NCBI GenBank assembly: GCA_009692945.1
Contig: SHYD01000008.1
Coordinates: 1 to 51,923, forward strand
Reading direction: 5' to 3'
DNA from: Dehalococcoidia bacterium
GTDB taxonomy: Bacteria; Chloroflexota; Dehalococcoidia; SHYD01
Length of the DNA: 51,923 nt
In this document: positions 17,304-26,357 of the stretch, piece after piece
Numbering within the stretch: position 1 is the first letter of the stretch
How the letters are laid out: the number at the start of each line of letters is the position of its first letter
The notes under the pieces: generated by a model
The model's database searches: none
The model's input: the letters and a program-made list of their open reading frames with translations, nothing else
What the model was told of the DNA's origin: nothing
Made by a program: the position numbers and the translations under genes

Positions 17304-20192
17304 CTACGGCCGGGGTTGGCCCAATTCTACCATGCGTTTCAACACCGTCTCCAAGCGGCTGATTTCCTCGCCGTAGGCAGCCCAATCGCCCGCCTTGAGG
17401 CGTTCCTGGGCGCGGGTGAACCGATCGTTCGCCTCCTTCGCAAGGGTGGCGACATCGCCGGTGGGGGCGACCGGGCGGGGTGGTTGGCCGGGAGTTGTCC
17501 CCGGCGCAGCGGGCGCGGCGGCGGCCGGCGGTGGGGGTTGGCCGTCCCCGCCGGGCTGCCGCGTTGCCAGCCCGGCCCGGGACGGCGTGGGACGCAACAC
17601 CGTGGACCCGTAGACCTTGTTCAGCGCCTCCTCCAGCGTCGATTCCATCGCGATGCGGTTGCCTGCCGCCACCACCACCTTGGCGAGTTCGGGCAGTTGG
17701 CTCTCGCGCGACTGCAGGTAGATTGGCTCGACATACAGGTAGGACTCGCCGATGGGGACGAACAACAGGTTGCCCCGCAGCACTTTGGCCCCGCTCTGGT
17801 TCCAGAGCGCGAACTGCTGAGAGATGACAGGGTTCTGATCGATGCGCGCTTCGATCTGGCGCGGGCCGTAGATGAGACGTTCCTTGGGGAAGATGAACGA
17901 GAGCAACTTGCCGTAGTTATCGCCGTCGGAGCGGCCCGCCAGCCATGCATTGGCATTGCTCTTCTTGACCGGAGTGAAGGGGAGGATCAGCATGAATTCT
18001 GACTTGGTCTGTTTGGGGAGCCGCATGATCGCATAGTACGGTTCCATGGGGCGTTCTTTGTCCAGGTAGATCTCCAGTGGCCGGTCGAAGGCATCCTCCT
18101 TGTTATAGAACACCTGGGGGTCCTGCATATGGTAGTTCAGATACATTTCGCTCTGGACGTTGAACAGGTCCTCTGGATAGCGCATGTGGACGCGAATGTT
18201 TGGCGGCAGTTCAGACATGGGTTTCAGCAGCCCGGGATAGACCAGCCCAAAGGAGTGGATCAACGGATCGGAAGTATCGGTGACGTACAAATTGACGCTC
18301 CCGTCGTAGGCGTCCACCACGGCTTTGACGCTATTGCGAATGTAGTTGAACCGCCGCTGAAAGCGCTCGGAATAAGGGTAGCGGTTGGAGGTGGTGTAGC
18401 CGTCCTGGATGTAGACCAAGCGGCCTTCGTTGATGACCACGTAGGGGTCCCGGTCGAGCAGCAGGAACGGAGCGATCTTCTGGACCCGCTGTTTCACGGT
18501 GCGGTCGTAGAGGATGCGGCTCTCCGGGTTGAGGGCGGTCAGCAGGATGTTGGGGTCCCCCATCTGCCAGGCGAACATTGCGCGGGTCAGCAGGGAATCG
18601 AGCTGCACACCCCCTTTGCCCTCGTACCGCGTGTACTTGATCTCCTTCTCAGACGCGAAGTCCAACTCCGGCTCCTCGGAGTTCACGATCACCCAGCTAG
18701 CGGTCTTCTCCCCAAAGTAGATCTCCGGCCGGGTGACCGGAAAGTCGCGTATCGAAGGCGCGCTCGAAGGAGGGAGGTCCTTGACATAAAGATTGGGGAG
18801 TCCATCAGGGCTGATTTCGTTGACCGGGCTGAGCGCGACACCGTAGCCGTGGGTAAACTTGAGCCGCTGGTTGACCCAAGTGGGCGCTTCCCCGGACAGG
18901 GCCAGTTTGTCTGGCGCCAGTTCCCGGGCTGCCAGCATCACCTGACGGTACTCACCCTGGATGGTGTAGCGGTCGATATCGACGTCGTGGAACTGGTAAT
19001 AGCGGCGTATGGCCTGGATCTGTTCGTAGGTCGCCAGGAGTGGTTCATGGTCCCACAGCCTGATGTTGTTGATAGTGTCCAGGTTGGCCAGGATATCAGC
19101 AGTGCTTGGCTGGTCCTCTCCTGGGTAGGGGACCTCTTCGATCCGGTCCAGGCCGAAGGCCTGGCGGGTGAATTTGATGTTCTCCTCGATGTAGCTGCGC
19201 TCCTTGGCCAGTTCGTTCGGCTCTACTTGGAACCGCTGCACGAACTCCGGGTAGAGCCGTCCCCCCACCACTCCGATGACGATCCACGCGGCGACCACGA
19301 TTGCCGGAACCAAGATGCCCCGCAGAAAGATGTTGACGACCAGCGCGACCGCACCTGCGGCAGCCACCACGGACAACACGGTCAGGGCAGGGAGCCGTGC
19401 GTTGATGTCGGTGTGGCCCGGCCCGAAAACGGCGCCGGCATCGCTGAACATCAGGTCGAAGCGATCGATCCAGTAGCCGCAGGCCAGACCCAGGAAGATC
19501 ACGACGCCGAGCAGGGAGATGTGACTCCGGATGGAGCTGGCACTGGTGGATGGCGCCCGCCCAAAGGCCTGCGCTGCGTTGAGGGACAGCGAGACGCCGT
19601 AGAGCAAGGCCACTCCCACCAAAGTGACCGTGGCGGCGCCCGTGACCCATATCTGGGCGAACCTGATTACCGGCAGGGAAAAGATGAAGAAGCTCAGGTC
19701 TTCCTGGAACACCGGGTCGGTGACACCGAACGAAACCGGGTGTTGGAATGCCAGCACCCGGCTCCATTCTCCCGAAACCACCGAACCGGCGACAAAGGAG
19801 AGCAGCAGGCTGATGCCGAGCAGGACGGTTCCAGTGAGCCGTGATGCGAGCCAGCTCTCATCGCTGCCGGCGGCGAGCAGATGGGGCTGCGGCGCGATTT
19901 TCCGGGCCACAGCGATATTCGCTAAGAAAAACACGAAGAACACCGCGGCGCCTCCGGCGAAGAGGGCGATCCGCGTGGACAGGCCGGTCAGAAAGACCTG
20001 GGTGTAGCCGACGCTCTGGAACCATAACCAGTCGGTGTAGAGGCCGCGCATGGCGCCGCCCACCACCACCAGCAGCAGGAACGCTGCCGACAGCACGATC
20101 CAGCCGCGATTTCCCTGCGGTTTAGGCTCCCTCGGCAAGAAGGGTGGCGGTGGCGGTCCCAGGTTCTGGCGGTCGTCAGAGTAGTTGGACAC
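17304..20192 (-). CDS. UPF0182 family large membrane protein
   Basis: The 962-residue product has about seven N-terminal membrane segments (for example GWIVLSAAFLLLVVVGGAMR, IALFAGGAAVFFVFFL, LLGISLLLSFVAGSVV and VVAAAGAVALVVNIFL). A long extracytoplasmic domain follows, with the family's characteristic RYYQFHDVDIDRY, THGYGVALSPVNEI, PSIRDFPVTRPEIYFGE and YILPF-like repeats. A low-complexity Pro/Ala linker (about residues 870-905) and a short coiled-coil tail end the protein. UPF0182 (COG1615) proteins are widespread in Actinobacteria, Chloroflexota and Cyanobacteria and have no settled function. The start is GTG at 20192 with AGGA upstream, 12 bases after argB. Confidence 0.93.
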   Translation of the reverse strand: MSNYSDDRQNLGPPPPPFLPREPKPQGNRGWIVLSAAFLLLVVVGGAMRGLYTDWLWFQSVGYTQVFLTGLSTRIALFAGGAAVFFVFFLANIAVARKIAPQPHLLAAGSDESWLASRLTGTVLLGISLLLSFVAGSVVSGEWSRVLAFQHPVSFGVTDPVFQEDLSFFIFSLPVIRFAQIWVTGAATVTLVGVALLYGVSLSLNAAQAFGRAPSTSASSIRSHISLLGVVIFLGLACGYWIDRFDLMFSDAGAVFGPGHTDINARLPALTVLSVVAAAGAVALVVNIFLRGILVPAIVVAAWIVIGVVGGRLYPEFVQRFQVEPNELAKERSYIEENIKFTRQAFGLDRIEEVPYPGEDQPSTADILANLDTINNIRLWDHEPLLATYEQIQAIRRYYQFHDVDIDRYTIQGEYRQVMLAARELAPDKLALSGEAPTWVNQRLKFTHGYGVALSPVNEISPDGLPNLYVKDLPPSSAPSIRDFPVTRPEIYFGEKTASWVIVNSEEPELDFASEKEIKYTRYEGKGGVQLDSLLTRAMFAWQMGDPNILLTALNPESRILYDRTVKQRVQKIAPFLLLDRDPYVVINEGRLVYIQDGYTTSNRYPYSERFQRRFNYIRNSVKAVVDAYDGSVNLYVTDTSDPLIHSFGLVYPGLLKPMSELPPNIRVHMRYPEDLFNVQSEMYLNYHMQDPQVFYNKEDAFDRPLEIYLDKERPMEPYYAIMRLPKQTKSEFMLILPFTPVKKSNANAWLAGRSDGDNYGKLLSFIFPKERLIYGPRQIEARIDQNPVISQQFALWNQSGAKVLRGNLLFVPIGESYLYVEPIYLQSRESQLPELAKVVVAAGNRIAMESTLEEALNKVYGSTVLRPTPSRAGLATRQPGGDGQPPPPAAAAPAAPGTTPGQPPRPVAPTGDVATLAKEANDRFTRAQERLKAGDWAAYGEEISRLETVLKRMVELGQPRP

Positions 20193-20204
20193 GAATGTTT
20201 CCTT

Positions 20205-21002
20205 TCACCATATCCTGGTCCCATTGGGGCTGCCGGTAACCGCCGCCAACAAGGAGTGCGGCGCACGGCCGTCGATGATCCACGATTCCGTCCCCCGGCT
20301 GCGCGCCGTCAGGCAGGCCTCCAGCTTGGGGATCATCCCGCCTGCCGCAGTTCCATCCTCGATCAGCGCCGCAGCCGTTTCGGCGCTAAGATGGGGCATC
20401 AGGCGCTTTTCCTGGTCCAGAACACCTGGCACGTCGGTCAGAAATATGAGCCGGGAAGCGCCGATAGCGCGCGCGATCTCGCCCGCCACCGTGTCGGCGT
20501 TGAAGTTCAAGAGCCGCGGTGCGCAAGTTGCCGAGGGGTTGTAGCCGACTGTCGAAAGCACCGGCATGAACCCGGCGTCCAACAGTGCCGTGATTGCACC
20601 CAGTTGAATGCGAGTGGCCTCGCCCACATAGCCCAGCGCCGCATCCTGTGCCCGCCCTTCGACCGTTCCGCCGTCGACCCCGCTCAGGCCCACCGCGCGG
20701 CCACCCAGGGCCAGCAGGCCCGCCACCAGGGTCTTGTTGACCACCCCCGCCAAAACGGCCGTCACGACTTCGAGCCCGGCGGCGTCGGTGACGCGCAGGC
20801 CCCGTACGAAGGTGCTGGGGAGGTCGTGGACTTTGAGCCACTGGGAAATGGTGGCGCCGCCGCCGTGCACCACCACGGCAACGGTCCCTTGGCGTTGCAG
20901 GGTGGCCAAGTCTTCCAACGTGGTGTCGTGGGCGCCGAGCGTGCTGCCGCCGATCTTGACGACGATGGGATGGGTGGTGGAAATTGGTGGGGAGGAAGAC
21001 AC
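20205..21002 (-). CDS. argB: Acetylglutamate kinase
   Basis: The kinase phosphorylates N-acetylglutamate, the second step of arginine synthesis and the usual target of arginine feedback. The roughly 265-residue amino-acid-kinase fold protein has IVVKIGGSTLG, VVVHGGGATISQWL, LNFNADTVAGEIA and LIFLTDVPGVLD, with GGMIPKLEACLTA near the end. The frame is open to 21068, but that overlaps argJ. I choose GTG at 21002, eight bases after the argJ stop, so translation is probably coupled. No strong ribosome binding site is visible. The short N-terminus lacks the extra helix associated with arginine-sensitive hexameric NAGKs; feedback sensitivity is therefore open. Confidence 0.93.
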   Translation of the reverse strand: MSSSPPISTTHPIVVKIGGSTLGAHDTTLEDLATLQRQGTVAVVVHGGGATISQWLKVHDLPSTFVRGLRVTDAAGLEVVTAVLAGVVNKTLVAGLLALGGRAVGLSGVDGGTVEGRAQDAALGYVGEATRIQLGAITALLDAGFMPVLSTVGYNPSATCAPRLLNFNADTVAGEIARAIGASRLIFLTDVPGVLDQEKRLMPHLSAETAAALIEDGTAAGGMIPKLEACLTARSRGTESWIIDGRAPHSLLAAVTGSPNGTRIW

Positions 21003-21010
21003 TGGTGGCG

Positions 21011-22216
21011 TTAGGTGGTGTACTCGGCGTTGATCCGGACGTACTCTTCCGTCAGGTCGCAGCCCCATGCCGTCGCCTGGAACTGCCCCAGGTTGAGGTC
21101 GATCCGGAAGCTGACCTCATCGCCGCTCATGGCCGCACGGGCGGCGGCGTGATCGAAGGGCTGGGGCTGGCCGGAGCGCATCAGGCAGATATCGCCCACG
21201 AACACATCGGCCTTGGCAGGGTCGAGTTCCGCCCCGCTGCGTCCCGCTGCGGCCAGAATGCGCCCCCAGTTCGGGTCCCGCCCGTACACCGCGGCTTTGA
21301 ACAGGGATGAGGCGGCGACCGTCCTGGCTGCCGCCCGCGCATCAGCCAATGTTTGGGCCCCCTCGGCGCGTACTTCGATGAGCTTGGTGGCGCCCTCCCC
21401 GTCCCGTGCCACCATCTTGGCCAGGTGGATGCACACAGCGTTCAGTGACTCCTGGAAGGTGTGGGCGTCCGGGGTTCCCTCCCGGATTTCGGGGTTGCCG
21501 GCCGCGCCGTTCGCCAGCAAAAGCAGGGTGTCGTTGGTGCTGGTGTCGCCGTCGATGGTGATCATGTTGAACGCTGCGTCTGCCGCCTCTTTCAGTGCGT
21601 GCTGGAGCAGGTGAGGTTCAACAGCGAGGTCGGTTGTGATGAATGATAACAGGGTGGCCATGTTGGGGTGGATCATGCCAGCCCCTTTTGCGGCGCCGCC
21701 GATCACTCCGTGGCCGCTGCGTAGCATCACCGGCGCCGCCACGGTTTTTGGGAAGGTGTCGGTGGTCATCATGGCGCGCACGAACTGGCCCGCGCCGTCC
21801 CGCGTTGGGTGGGCCGAGACAATCCCCTGCCGGACCTTCTCCATCGGCATCGGGACGCCGATCACGCCGGTGCTGGCCACCAGGATGTCATGGCGATCGA
21901 GGCCCAGGTGCTCCGCCGCAACCACCGCCATCTGCGCCGTGTCCTGGTACCCCTGGTCGCCGGTGCCGGCGTTGGCATTGCCCGAGTTTACCACGATTGC
22001 CTGGGCCCGCCGGCTTGCCACCCGCTCCTGACACCAATGCACCGGCGCCGCCCGGAACTTGTTTTGCGTAAACACTCCGGCCACCGCGCAGGGCCGTTCG
22101 GAGACCAGCAGGCCGACGTCTCGTTGCCCTTCTCCCGCGGTCTTTATCGCCGCATAAGCAGCCCCGGCCATGAACCCTTGCGGGCTGGTAATGGAGCCGT
22201 CTGGAATTGTCTGCAT
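21011..22216 (-). CDS. argJ: Bifunctional ornithine acetyltransferase / N-acetylglutamate synthase
   Basis: ArgJ recycles the acetyl group from acetylornithine to glutamate and, in many species, also makes acetylglutamate de novo. The 401-residue precursor carries the self-cleavage motif KGAGMIHPNMATLL; the nucleophilic threonine is residue 188. It also has VVNSGNANA, ASTGVIG, DGDTSTNDT and the C-terminal EEYVRINAEYTT. Presence of ArgJ explains the absence of argE or argA here and implies the cyclic arginine pathway. The ATG at 22216 has GAGGTG upstream. Confidence 0.97.
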   Translation of the reverse strand: MQTIPDGSITSPQGFMAGAAYAAIKTAGEGQRDVGLLVSERPCAVAGVFTQNKFRAAPVHWCQERVASRRAQAIVVNSGNANAGTGDQGYQDTAQMAVVAAEHLGLDRHDILVASTGVIGVPMPMEKVRQGIVSAHPTRDGAGQFVRAMMTTDTFPKTVAAPVMLRSGHGVIGGAAKGAGMIHPNMATLLSFITTDLAVEPHLLQHALKEAADAAFNMITIDGDTSTNDTLLLLANGAAGNPEIREGTPDAHTFQESLNAVCIHLAKMVARDGEGATKLIEVRAEGAQTLADARAAARTVAASSLFKAAVYGRDPNWGRILAAAGRSGAELDPAKADVFVGDICLMRSGQPQPFDHAAARAAMSGDEVSFRIDLNLGQFQATAWGCDLTEEYVRINAEYTT

Positions 22217-22348
22217 TCAGTCACCTCGCCGGAAGCAAGAATGGGTCCCGTTTCCTCAATGGCTGCTCGGAGCCATCAGGGGTGGCGCCGCGGGCGAACC
22301 GCGCGGGGTCCGAACGGCGCCCTGCCGGGATGGGGTGCGATTGGCTAG

Positions 22349-23383
22349 CTAGGGGTACGCCGCGAGGGCATCGATCCCCAGCGTCTCCGGAAAGCCGGCC
22401 ATCAGGTTCATGTTCTGAATCGCCTGTCCCGCCGCGCCCTTCACCAGGTTGTCCAGCACGCTGACCACCACCAGCCGGTTGGTCCGTTGGTCGACGACGG
22501 GGTGAACGAGGCAGTAGTTGTTGGACAGCGTGTGCTTGGTCTGCGGTGGTTTCGAGACCACCCGCACGAAGGGCTCGTTGCGGTAGTGCTCCTGGTACAG
22601 CTCCATCAACTGGGCTTCGCCTGCTTTGCCGGGCGCCAGCTTGCCATCGATCAGGTTGGCGTAGCAGGTGCTGAGAATGCCACGGGTCATCGGGACCAAA
22701 TGCGGCACGAAGGTGATGCGGGGTTTGAACGGCGGGTGATAGGCGGCGAACTCCTGGGTCATTTCCGGCAGGTGCCGGTGGCCCTCGAGGCCATACGCGG
22801 CGAGGTTCTCGTTCGCCTCGGCATAATGGTACATCAGGCCGAGCCCCCGGCCCGCGCCGGAAACGCCCGACTTGCTATCGATGATGATGTCTTCCGTGAT
22901 CAGGCCGGCCCGGACCGCCGGCCCCAGCGCCAGCAGGGCGCTGGTGGGGAAGCACCCGGGGTTGGCCACCAGCCGGCAGCAGGCGATGGCCTCCCGGTAC
23001 CACTCGGTCAGTCCGTACACGGCTTCCGCTAGAAGTTCCGGCGCCGGGTGATCGGCCTTGTACCACGCTTTGTAGTTCTCGGGGTCCTTCAGCCGGAAAT
23101 CCGCGCTGATGTCCACCACCTTCAGCCCTTGGCGCACCAGCGGGGCCACCGCCTGGGCGCTGGCCACCTGGGGGAGGGCCGAGAAGACGAAATCGACCGC
23201 CTCGGTGAGTTCCTCGGTGATGGTCAGGTCGATGTCGTCCAGGTGGGGGAGAGAATCACCGAGCTTCTGCCCGGCCGCGCTGCGGCCGGTGACGCTGGTC
23301 AGTTCCACCTCCGGATGGCGGTACAGCAACCGCGCCAACTCCATCCCCGAGTAACCGGTGACGTTGACAATCCCGACTTTCAA
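22349..23383 (-). CDS. argC: N-acetyl-gamma-glutamyl-phosphate reductase
   Basis: The NADPH enzyme reduces acetylglutamyl phosphate to the semialdehyde. The 344-residue protein starts MKVGIVNVTGYSGMELARLL (Rossmann fold), with VDISADFRL, the active-site VANPGCFPTSA (catalytic Cys) and GHRHLPEM. The start codon is TTG at 23383, preceded by a G7 run; a sigma70-like promoter ends about 30 bases upstream. It is the first gene of the arginine block. About 130 bases, with some GC-rich dyads but no coding potential, separate it from argJ. Confidence 0.96.
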   Translation of the reverse strand: MKVGIVNVTGYSGMELARLLYRHPEVELTSVTGRSAAGQKLGDSLPHLDDIDLTITEELTEAVDFVFSALPQVASAQAVAPLVRQGLKVVDISADFRLKDPENYKAWYKADHPAPELLAEAVYGLTEWYREAIACCRLVANPGCFPTSALLALGPAVRAGLITEDIIIDSKSGVSGAGRGLGLMYHYAEANENLAAYGLEGHRHLPEMTQEFAAYHPPFKPRITFVPHLVPMTRGILSTCYANLIDGKLAPGKAGEAQLMELYQEHYRNEPFVRVVSKPPQTKHTLSNNYCLVHPVVDQRTNRLVVVSVLDNLVKGAAGQAIQNMNLMAGFPETLGIDALAAYP

Positions 23384-23416
23384 CCGCAGTGCCCCCCCGT
23401 TTGGACGATGCAGTTA

Positions 23417-23446
23417 GTATATCGACAGCTCTTCACGATTGACAAG
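23417..23446 (-). promoter_or_regulatory. Promoter of the arginine operon
   Basis: On the minus strand TTGTCA (23441..23446) and TATACT (23417..23422) are 18 bases apart, ending 33 bases from the argC TTG start. Both hexamers are close to consensus. No ARG-box (ArgR operator) is evident around it. Confidence 0.65.
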
Positions 23447-23503
23447 GAAAACAGGAACGGGCAAGAATCATCGATGAAGAGGCATTGGACGTTGGTCCAG
23501 AAG

Positions 23504-23541
23504 TGTGATCCAGATCACAGACTTCTGTGATGCAGCGCACT
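23504..23541. promoter_or_regulatory. CRP/FNR-family operator, perfect site plus half-site
   Basis: TGTGATCCAGATCACA (23504..23519) is a perfect match to the CRP palindrome TGTGA-N6-TCACA. A second TGTGA with a degraded partner (23526..23541) lies 22 bases, two helical turns, downstream. It sits in the divergent region between argC and the RCC1 gene. A TAAACT that could serve as a -10 for the RCC1 gene follows at about 23541. Which gene it controls is not certain. Confidence 0.6.
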
Positions 23542-23644
23542 AAACTGATTGCGTGACGGTGTTCGGGGTGTCACCGGGCCCATCACGGGCGGCCGGGCTC
23601 ACCGGCGGCGAGGGATTCATCTTTTTTCAGCGGGAGGTGCAACA

Positions 23645-24812
23645 ATGTTCACAGCCATTGTTCGAAGTGGGGTTGCGGTGGTGCTGGCCGGCGCAGTCTC
23701 GGCGGGTTCCGTGATGCCGGAGGTTTCGGCGCTGACCACCGGGGCGGTTTCGGCCTGGGGTTGGAACCAAATACGGTCAAGTGGGCGACGGGACCAATAC
23801 CGACCGGCTCATTCCGACTACCGTCAACATCAGCGGCGTCACCGCGCTGGCTGCCGGCGGTGAGCACAGCCTGGCCCTCAAGGACGGCAAGGTTTACGCT
23901 TGGGGCCGCAACGACCAGGGGCAACTGGGGGACGGCTCGGCGCCAGTCGGCCACAGCGCCCCGGCCCTAGTTCCAGGCTTGGACGGCATGACCCAGATCG
24001 CTGCCGGCGCCAGCCACAGCCTGGCCCTCGATGATACCGGCAACGTCTGGGCCTGGGGCATGAACGCCGCCGGGCAACTCGGCGACAATAGCACCGACAA
24101 ACGCTCCGCGCCGGTACAGGTCATCACTGGAGGGGTTACCGAGTGGGTTGCCGCCATCAGCGCGGGCGCCTACCACAGCCTGGCGGTCAAGAACGTTGGC
24201 ACCGTGTGGGCTTGGGGTTCGAATTATCACGGACAACTGGGCGAGGGCACCAGGACTGACCGGCTCATTCCGACTGCAGTCAACATCAGCGGTGTTGCCG
24301 CGGTGAGCGGTGGGGAAAAGCACAGCATCGCACTGAAGACCGATGGTACCGTCTGGGCCTGGGGCTCCAACGGCAAGGGGCAGTTGGGCCGGAACGGCAA
24401 CGAATCGCTCAAGCCGGTCCAGGTTCAGCAGACCGGCGGCAGCAAGCCGCTGACCGGCGTGACCGCCATCAGTGCTGGCGCGCTCCACAACCTGGCGCTG
24501 AAGTCCGGAACCGTCTGGTCCTGGGGCTACGACCAATCCGGCCAGTTAGGAGATAACGCTACCAAGTTGGACCAGACCCGCGCCGTCCCGGTTTCCCGAC
24601 TCACTGGCATCGTGTCCGTTGCGGCGGGCGGGTACCACAGCCTGGCGACGACGGGAAGCGAACTCTGGGTCTGGGGTGGCAACTGGCTGGGCCAGTTGGG
24701 CGACGGCACCACCAACCAACAGTCACGCCCGACAAAACTCCTGGGCCCGGCCGCCAACGTTACGGCACTGGGCGGTGGCGTCTGGGCGAAGCACACGCTC
24801 ATCGCACAATGA
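23645..24812 (+). CDS. Secreted RCC1-repeat beta-propeller protein, frameshifted at 23769..23771
   Basis: The start ATG at 23645 has GGGAGGTG upstream and a signal-peptide-like N-terminus (MFTAIVRSGVAVVLAGAVSA). Seven RCC1 units then follow, each with a WGxN..GQLGDG core: AWGWNQ.., VYAWGRNDQGQLGDG, VWAWGMNAAGQLGD, VWAWGSNYHGQLGEG, VWAWGSNGKGQLGR, VWSWGYDQSGQLGD and LWVWGGNWLGQLGDG. Seven is exactly a closed seven-bladed propeller. The first unit is broken by one extra A in the AAA at 23769..23771; deleting it joins NQ to YGQVGDGTNTDRL and yields one protein of about 389 residues. Such bacterial secreted RCC1 proteins have no assigned function; surface binding is a guess. Confidence 0.85.
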
Positions 24813-24910
24813 TTCCATAGCTCACGTTTCGGAGCGGAACTTGAAGGGGGGCCGGCTGCTTAGCCGGCTTTCCTGATCGAGGCGCTGGCTCCACCGGCTG
24901 TTCCGCAGCC

Positions 24911-25087
24911 GTAAGAGTTCACATTTGGGTGAACGCGTACCAAGTTGGCACGACGAGCACCGAAGGCTGTGGAAACTTCTCGCAGAGCTCGAAGAGTATT
25001 GAGTGCGCGCGAAGGCCTCCGTTACCGTTCGAGCGAAGCGAGAATCTGCGTCGGCCCAGCGTGATCCCCTCGAATGTGAACTCATAC
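24911..25087. repeat. Family A miniature element, copy 2 (177 bp, perfect TSD)
   Basis: The element begins GTAAGAGTTCACATT and ends with the complement of GTATGAGTTCACATT. It is flanked by a perfect 8-bp direct repeat CCGCAGCC (24903..24910 and 25088..25095). It is nearly identical to the copy at 7943..8122 and in the same orientation. It makes up most of the 380 bases between the RCC1 and LLM genes; the rest (24813..24902, 25096..25192) shows no other feature. Confidence 0.88.
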
Positions 25088-25192
25088 CCGCAGCCGTGAA
25101 CGCGTGGCTTGCCCGCGCCCTTTGATGTACCATCGTGACTGCGCCAGCCGCGTCGCTGCCGTCGCACCAAAACTCTCATTGACGAGGAACTC

Positions 25193-26113
25193 ATGGAAAT
25201 CGGACTCGCGCTGCCCACCTCGACCCCCAATCCCCGGGGCGACCGGCTCCTGGAGTTCGCCCGCATCGCCGACCAGGGGGGGCTGGACTCGGTCTGGAGC
25301 ATCGACCGGTTGGTGTTCCCCACCGCCGAGGCGCTGGTCACGCTGGCCGCGGCGGGGGCCGTCACCACCCGGGTCAAACTGGGCACCGATGTCCTCATCA
25401 GCACCACCCGGGAGCCGGTGCAACTGGCGGCTCAAGTGGCCACCATCGATACGCTGTCCAACGGACGGATGCTGTTGGGCGTCGGCGTGGGTAGCCGGGC
25501 GGAGGACTACACCGCCGCCGGGCGGGACTTCCACACCCGCGGGCGGCGCATGGAGCAGGACGTGGCCACCATGCGCCGGGTCTGGGCCGGGGAGGCAGTG
25601 GTGGATGGGTTCGGGCCGGCGGGGCCCCGCCCGGTGCAGCCCACCATCCCCATCCTTTTTGGCGGGTCCAGCGATGCGGCGCTGGCGCGCGGCGCCCGGC
25701 TGGGCGCCGGCCACATGTGCATCCCACGGGGCTTCGCGCGACAGGCCGCGATGTTCGAGAAGTTCAAGGCGGCTTGGACGGCGGCGGGGCGGTCGGAACG
25801 CCCCATCCTGTACGCCGGCGGCTATTACTGCGTCGACCCCTCATCCGAGCGGGCGCAGGAACGGATCATGGCCTATCAGGCGCATTACTACGGCGCCCGG
25901 CAGCGCCAGAGCGGGACCCCGCCCGATCCGGCGGAGTTCGACCTGGCTGGACCGGCCGAGATGATCGGTGAGGCGATGGTGGCCTACCAGGGGCTGGGGG
26001 TGGACGGCCTTATCCTGTTCCCGGTGTCCGACGACCTGGCGCAGGCTGAGGCTGCGGTGGGGGTGGTTCGCGACGCGTTCATCAAAGCCGGGGGGGAAGT
26101 CACCATCCGCTGA
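25193..26113 (+). CDS. LLM-class (F420/FMN-dependent) oxidoreductase
   Basis: The 306-residue TIM barrel of the luciferase-like monooxygenase superfamily starts MEIGLALPTSTPNPRGD. It has IADQGGLDSVWSIDR, VKLGTDVLISTTREPVQLA, DTLSNGRMLLGVGVG (the family's SxGRxxLGVGxG) and PILFGGSSDAALARGARLGAG. Many such proteins in Actinobacteria and Chloroflexota use coenzyme F420; the cofactor and substrate cannot be settled from the sequence alone. GAGGAA lies upstream of the ATG. The gene stands alone, with mobile repeats on both sides. Confidence 0.88.
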   Translation: MEIGLALPTSTPNPRGDRLLEFARIADQGGLDSVWSIDRLVFPTAEALVTLAAAGAVTTRVKLGTDVLISTTREPVQLAAQVATIDTLSNGRMLLGVGVGSRAEDYTAAGRDFHTRGRRMEQDVATMRRVWAGEAVVDGFGPAGPRPVQPTIPILFGGSSDAALARGARLGAGHMCIPRGFARQAAMFEKFKAAWTAAGRSERPILYAGGYYCVDPSSERAQERIMAYQAHYYGARQRQSGTPPDPAEFDLAGPAEMIGEAMVAYQGLGVDGLILFPVSDDLAQAEAAVGVVRDAFIKAGGEVTIR

Positions 26114-26140
26114 GGCTGGTTGACCCAACGGGGCGATAAG

Positions 26141-26316
26141 CGGAACAGTATCTCCTCAGGGGTGTCCAGCGGGTCTCCCGCTGGCGGGGAGTGTGAGGGG
26201 CGTACCCTCACAATACAACACAACACTTTTGATCCCTTCTGGCGGGGAGGGGGAAGGGGTCGGCCAGTTGCCATCAGTGACATTGGAGGCAGGTCGCCGT
26301 CCTAGCCTCTTCGACG
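26141..26316. repeat. Family C intergenic repeat, copy 1
   Basis: This segment matches 50993..51172 in outline. Shared blocks are GGGGTGTCCAGCGGGTCT, CGCTGGCGGGGAGTGTGAGG followed by its inverse (a GTGAGGG/CCCTCAC stem), a C/T-rich middle, and AGGTCGCCGTCCTA at the end. It has no coding potential. Its layout resembles the family B C-rich repeats, but I find no target duplication. Confidence 0.6.
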
Positions 26317-26357
26317 TCTGAGCAGTCACCTTCTCCGATTCAATCGACGCCATGTTC

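Noticed and set aside
18129..19844. A 571-codon plus-strand frame opposite UPF0182
   Set aside because: It is antisense to a well-supported membrane protein gene and has the same shadow composition with no start signal.
22217..22348. Leader peptide or attenuator between argC and argJ
   Set aside because: GC-rich dyads are present but no short frame with repeated Arg codons and no terminator/antiterminator pair could be made out.
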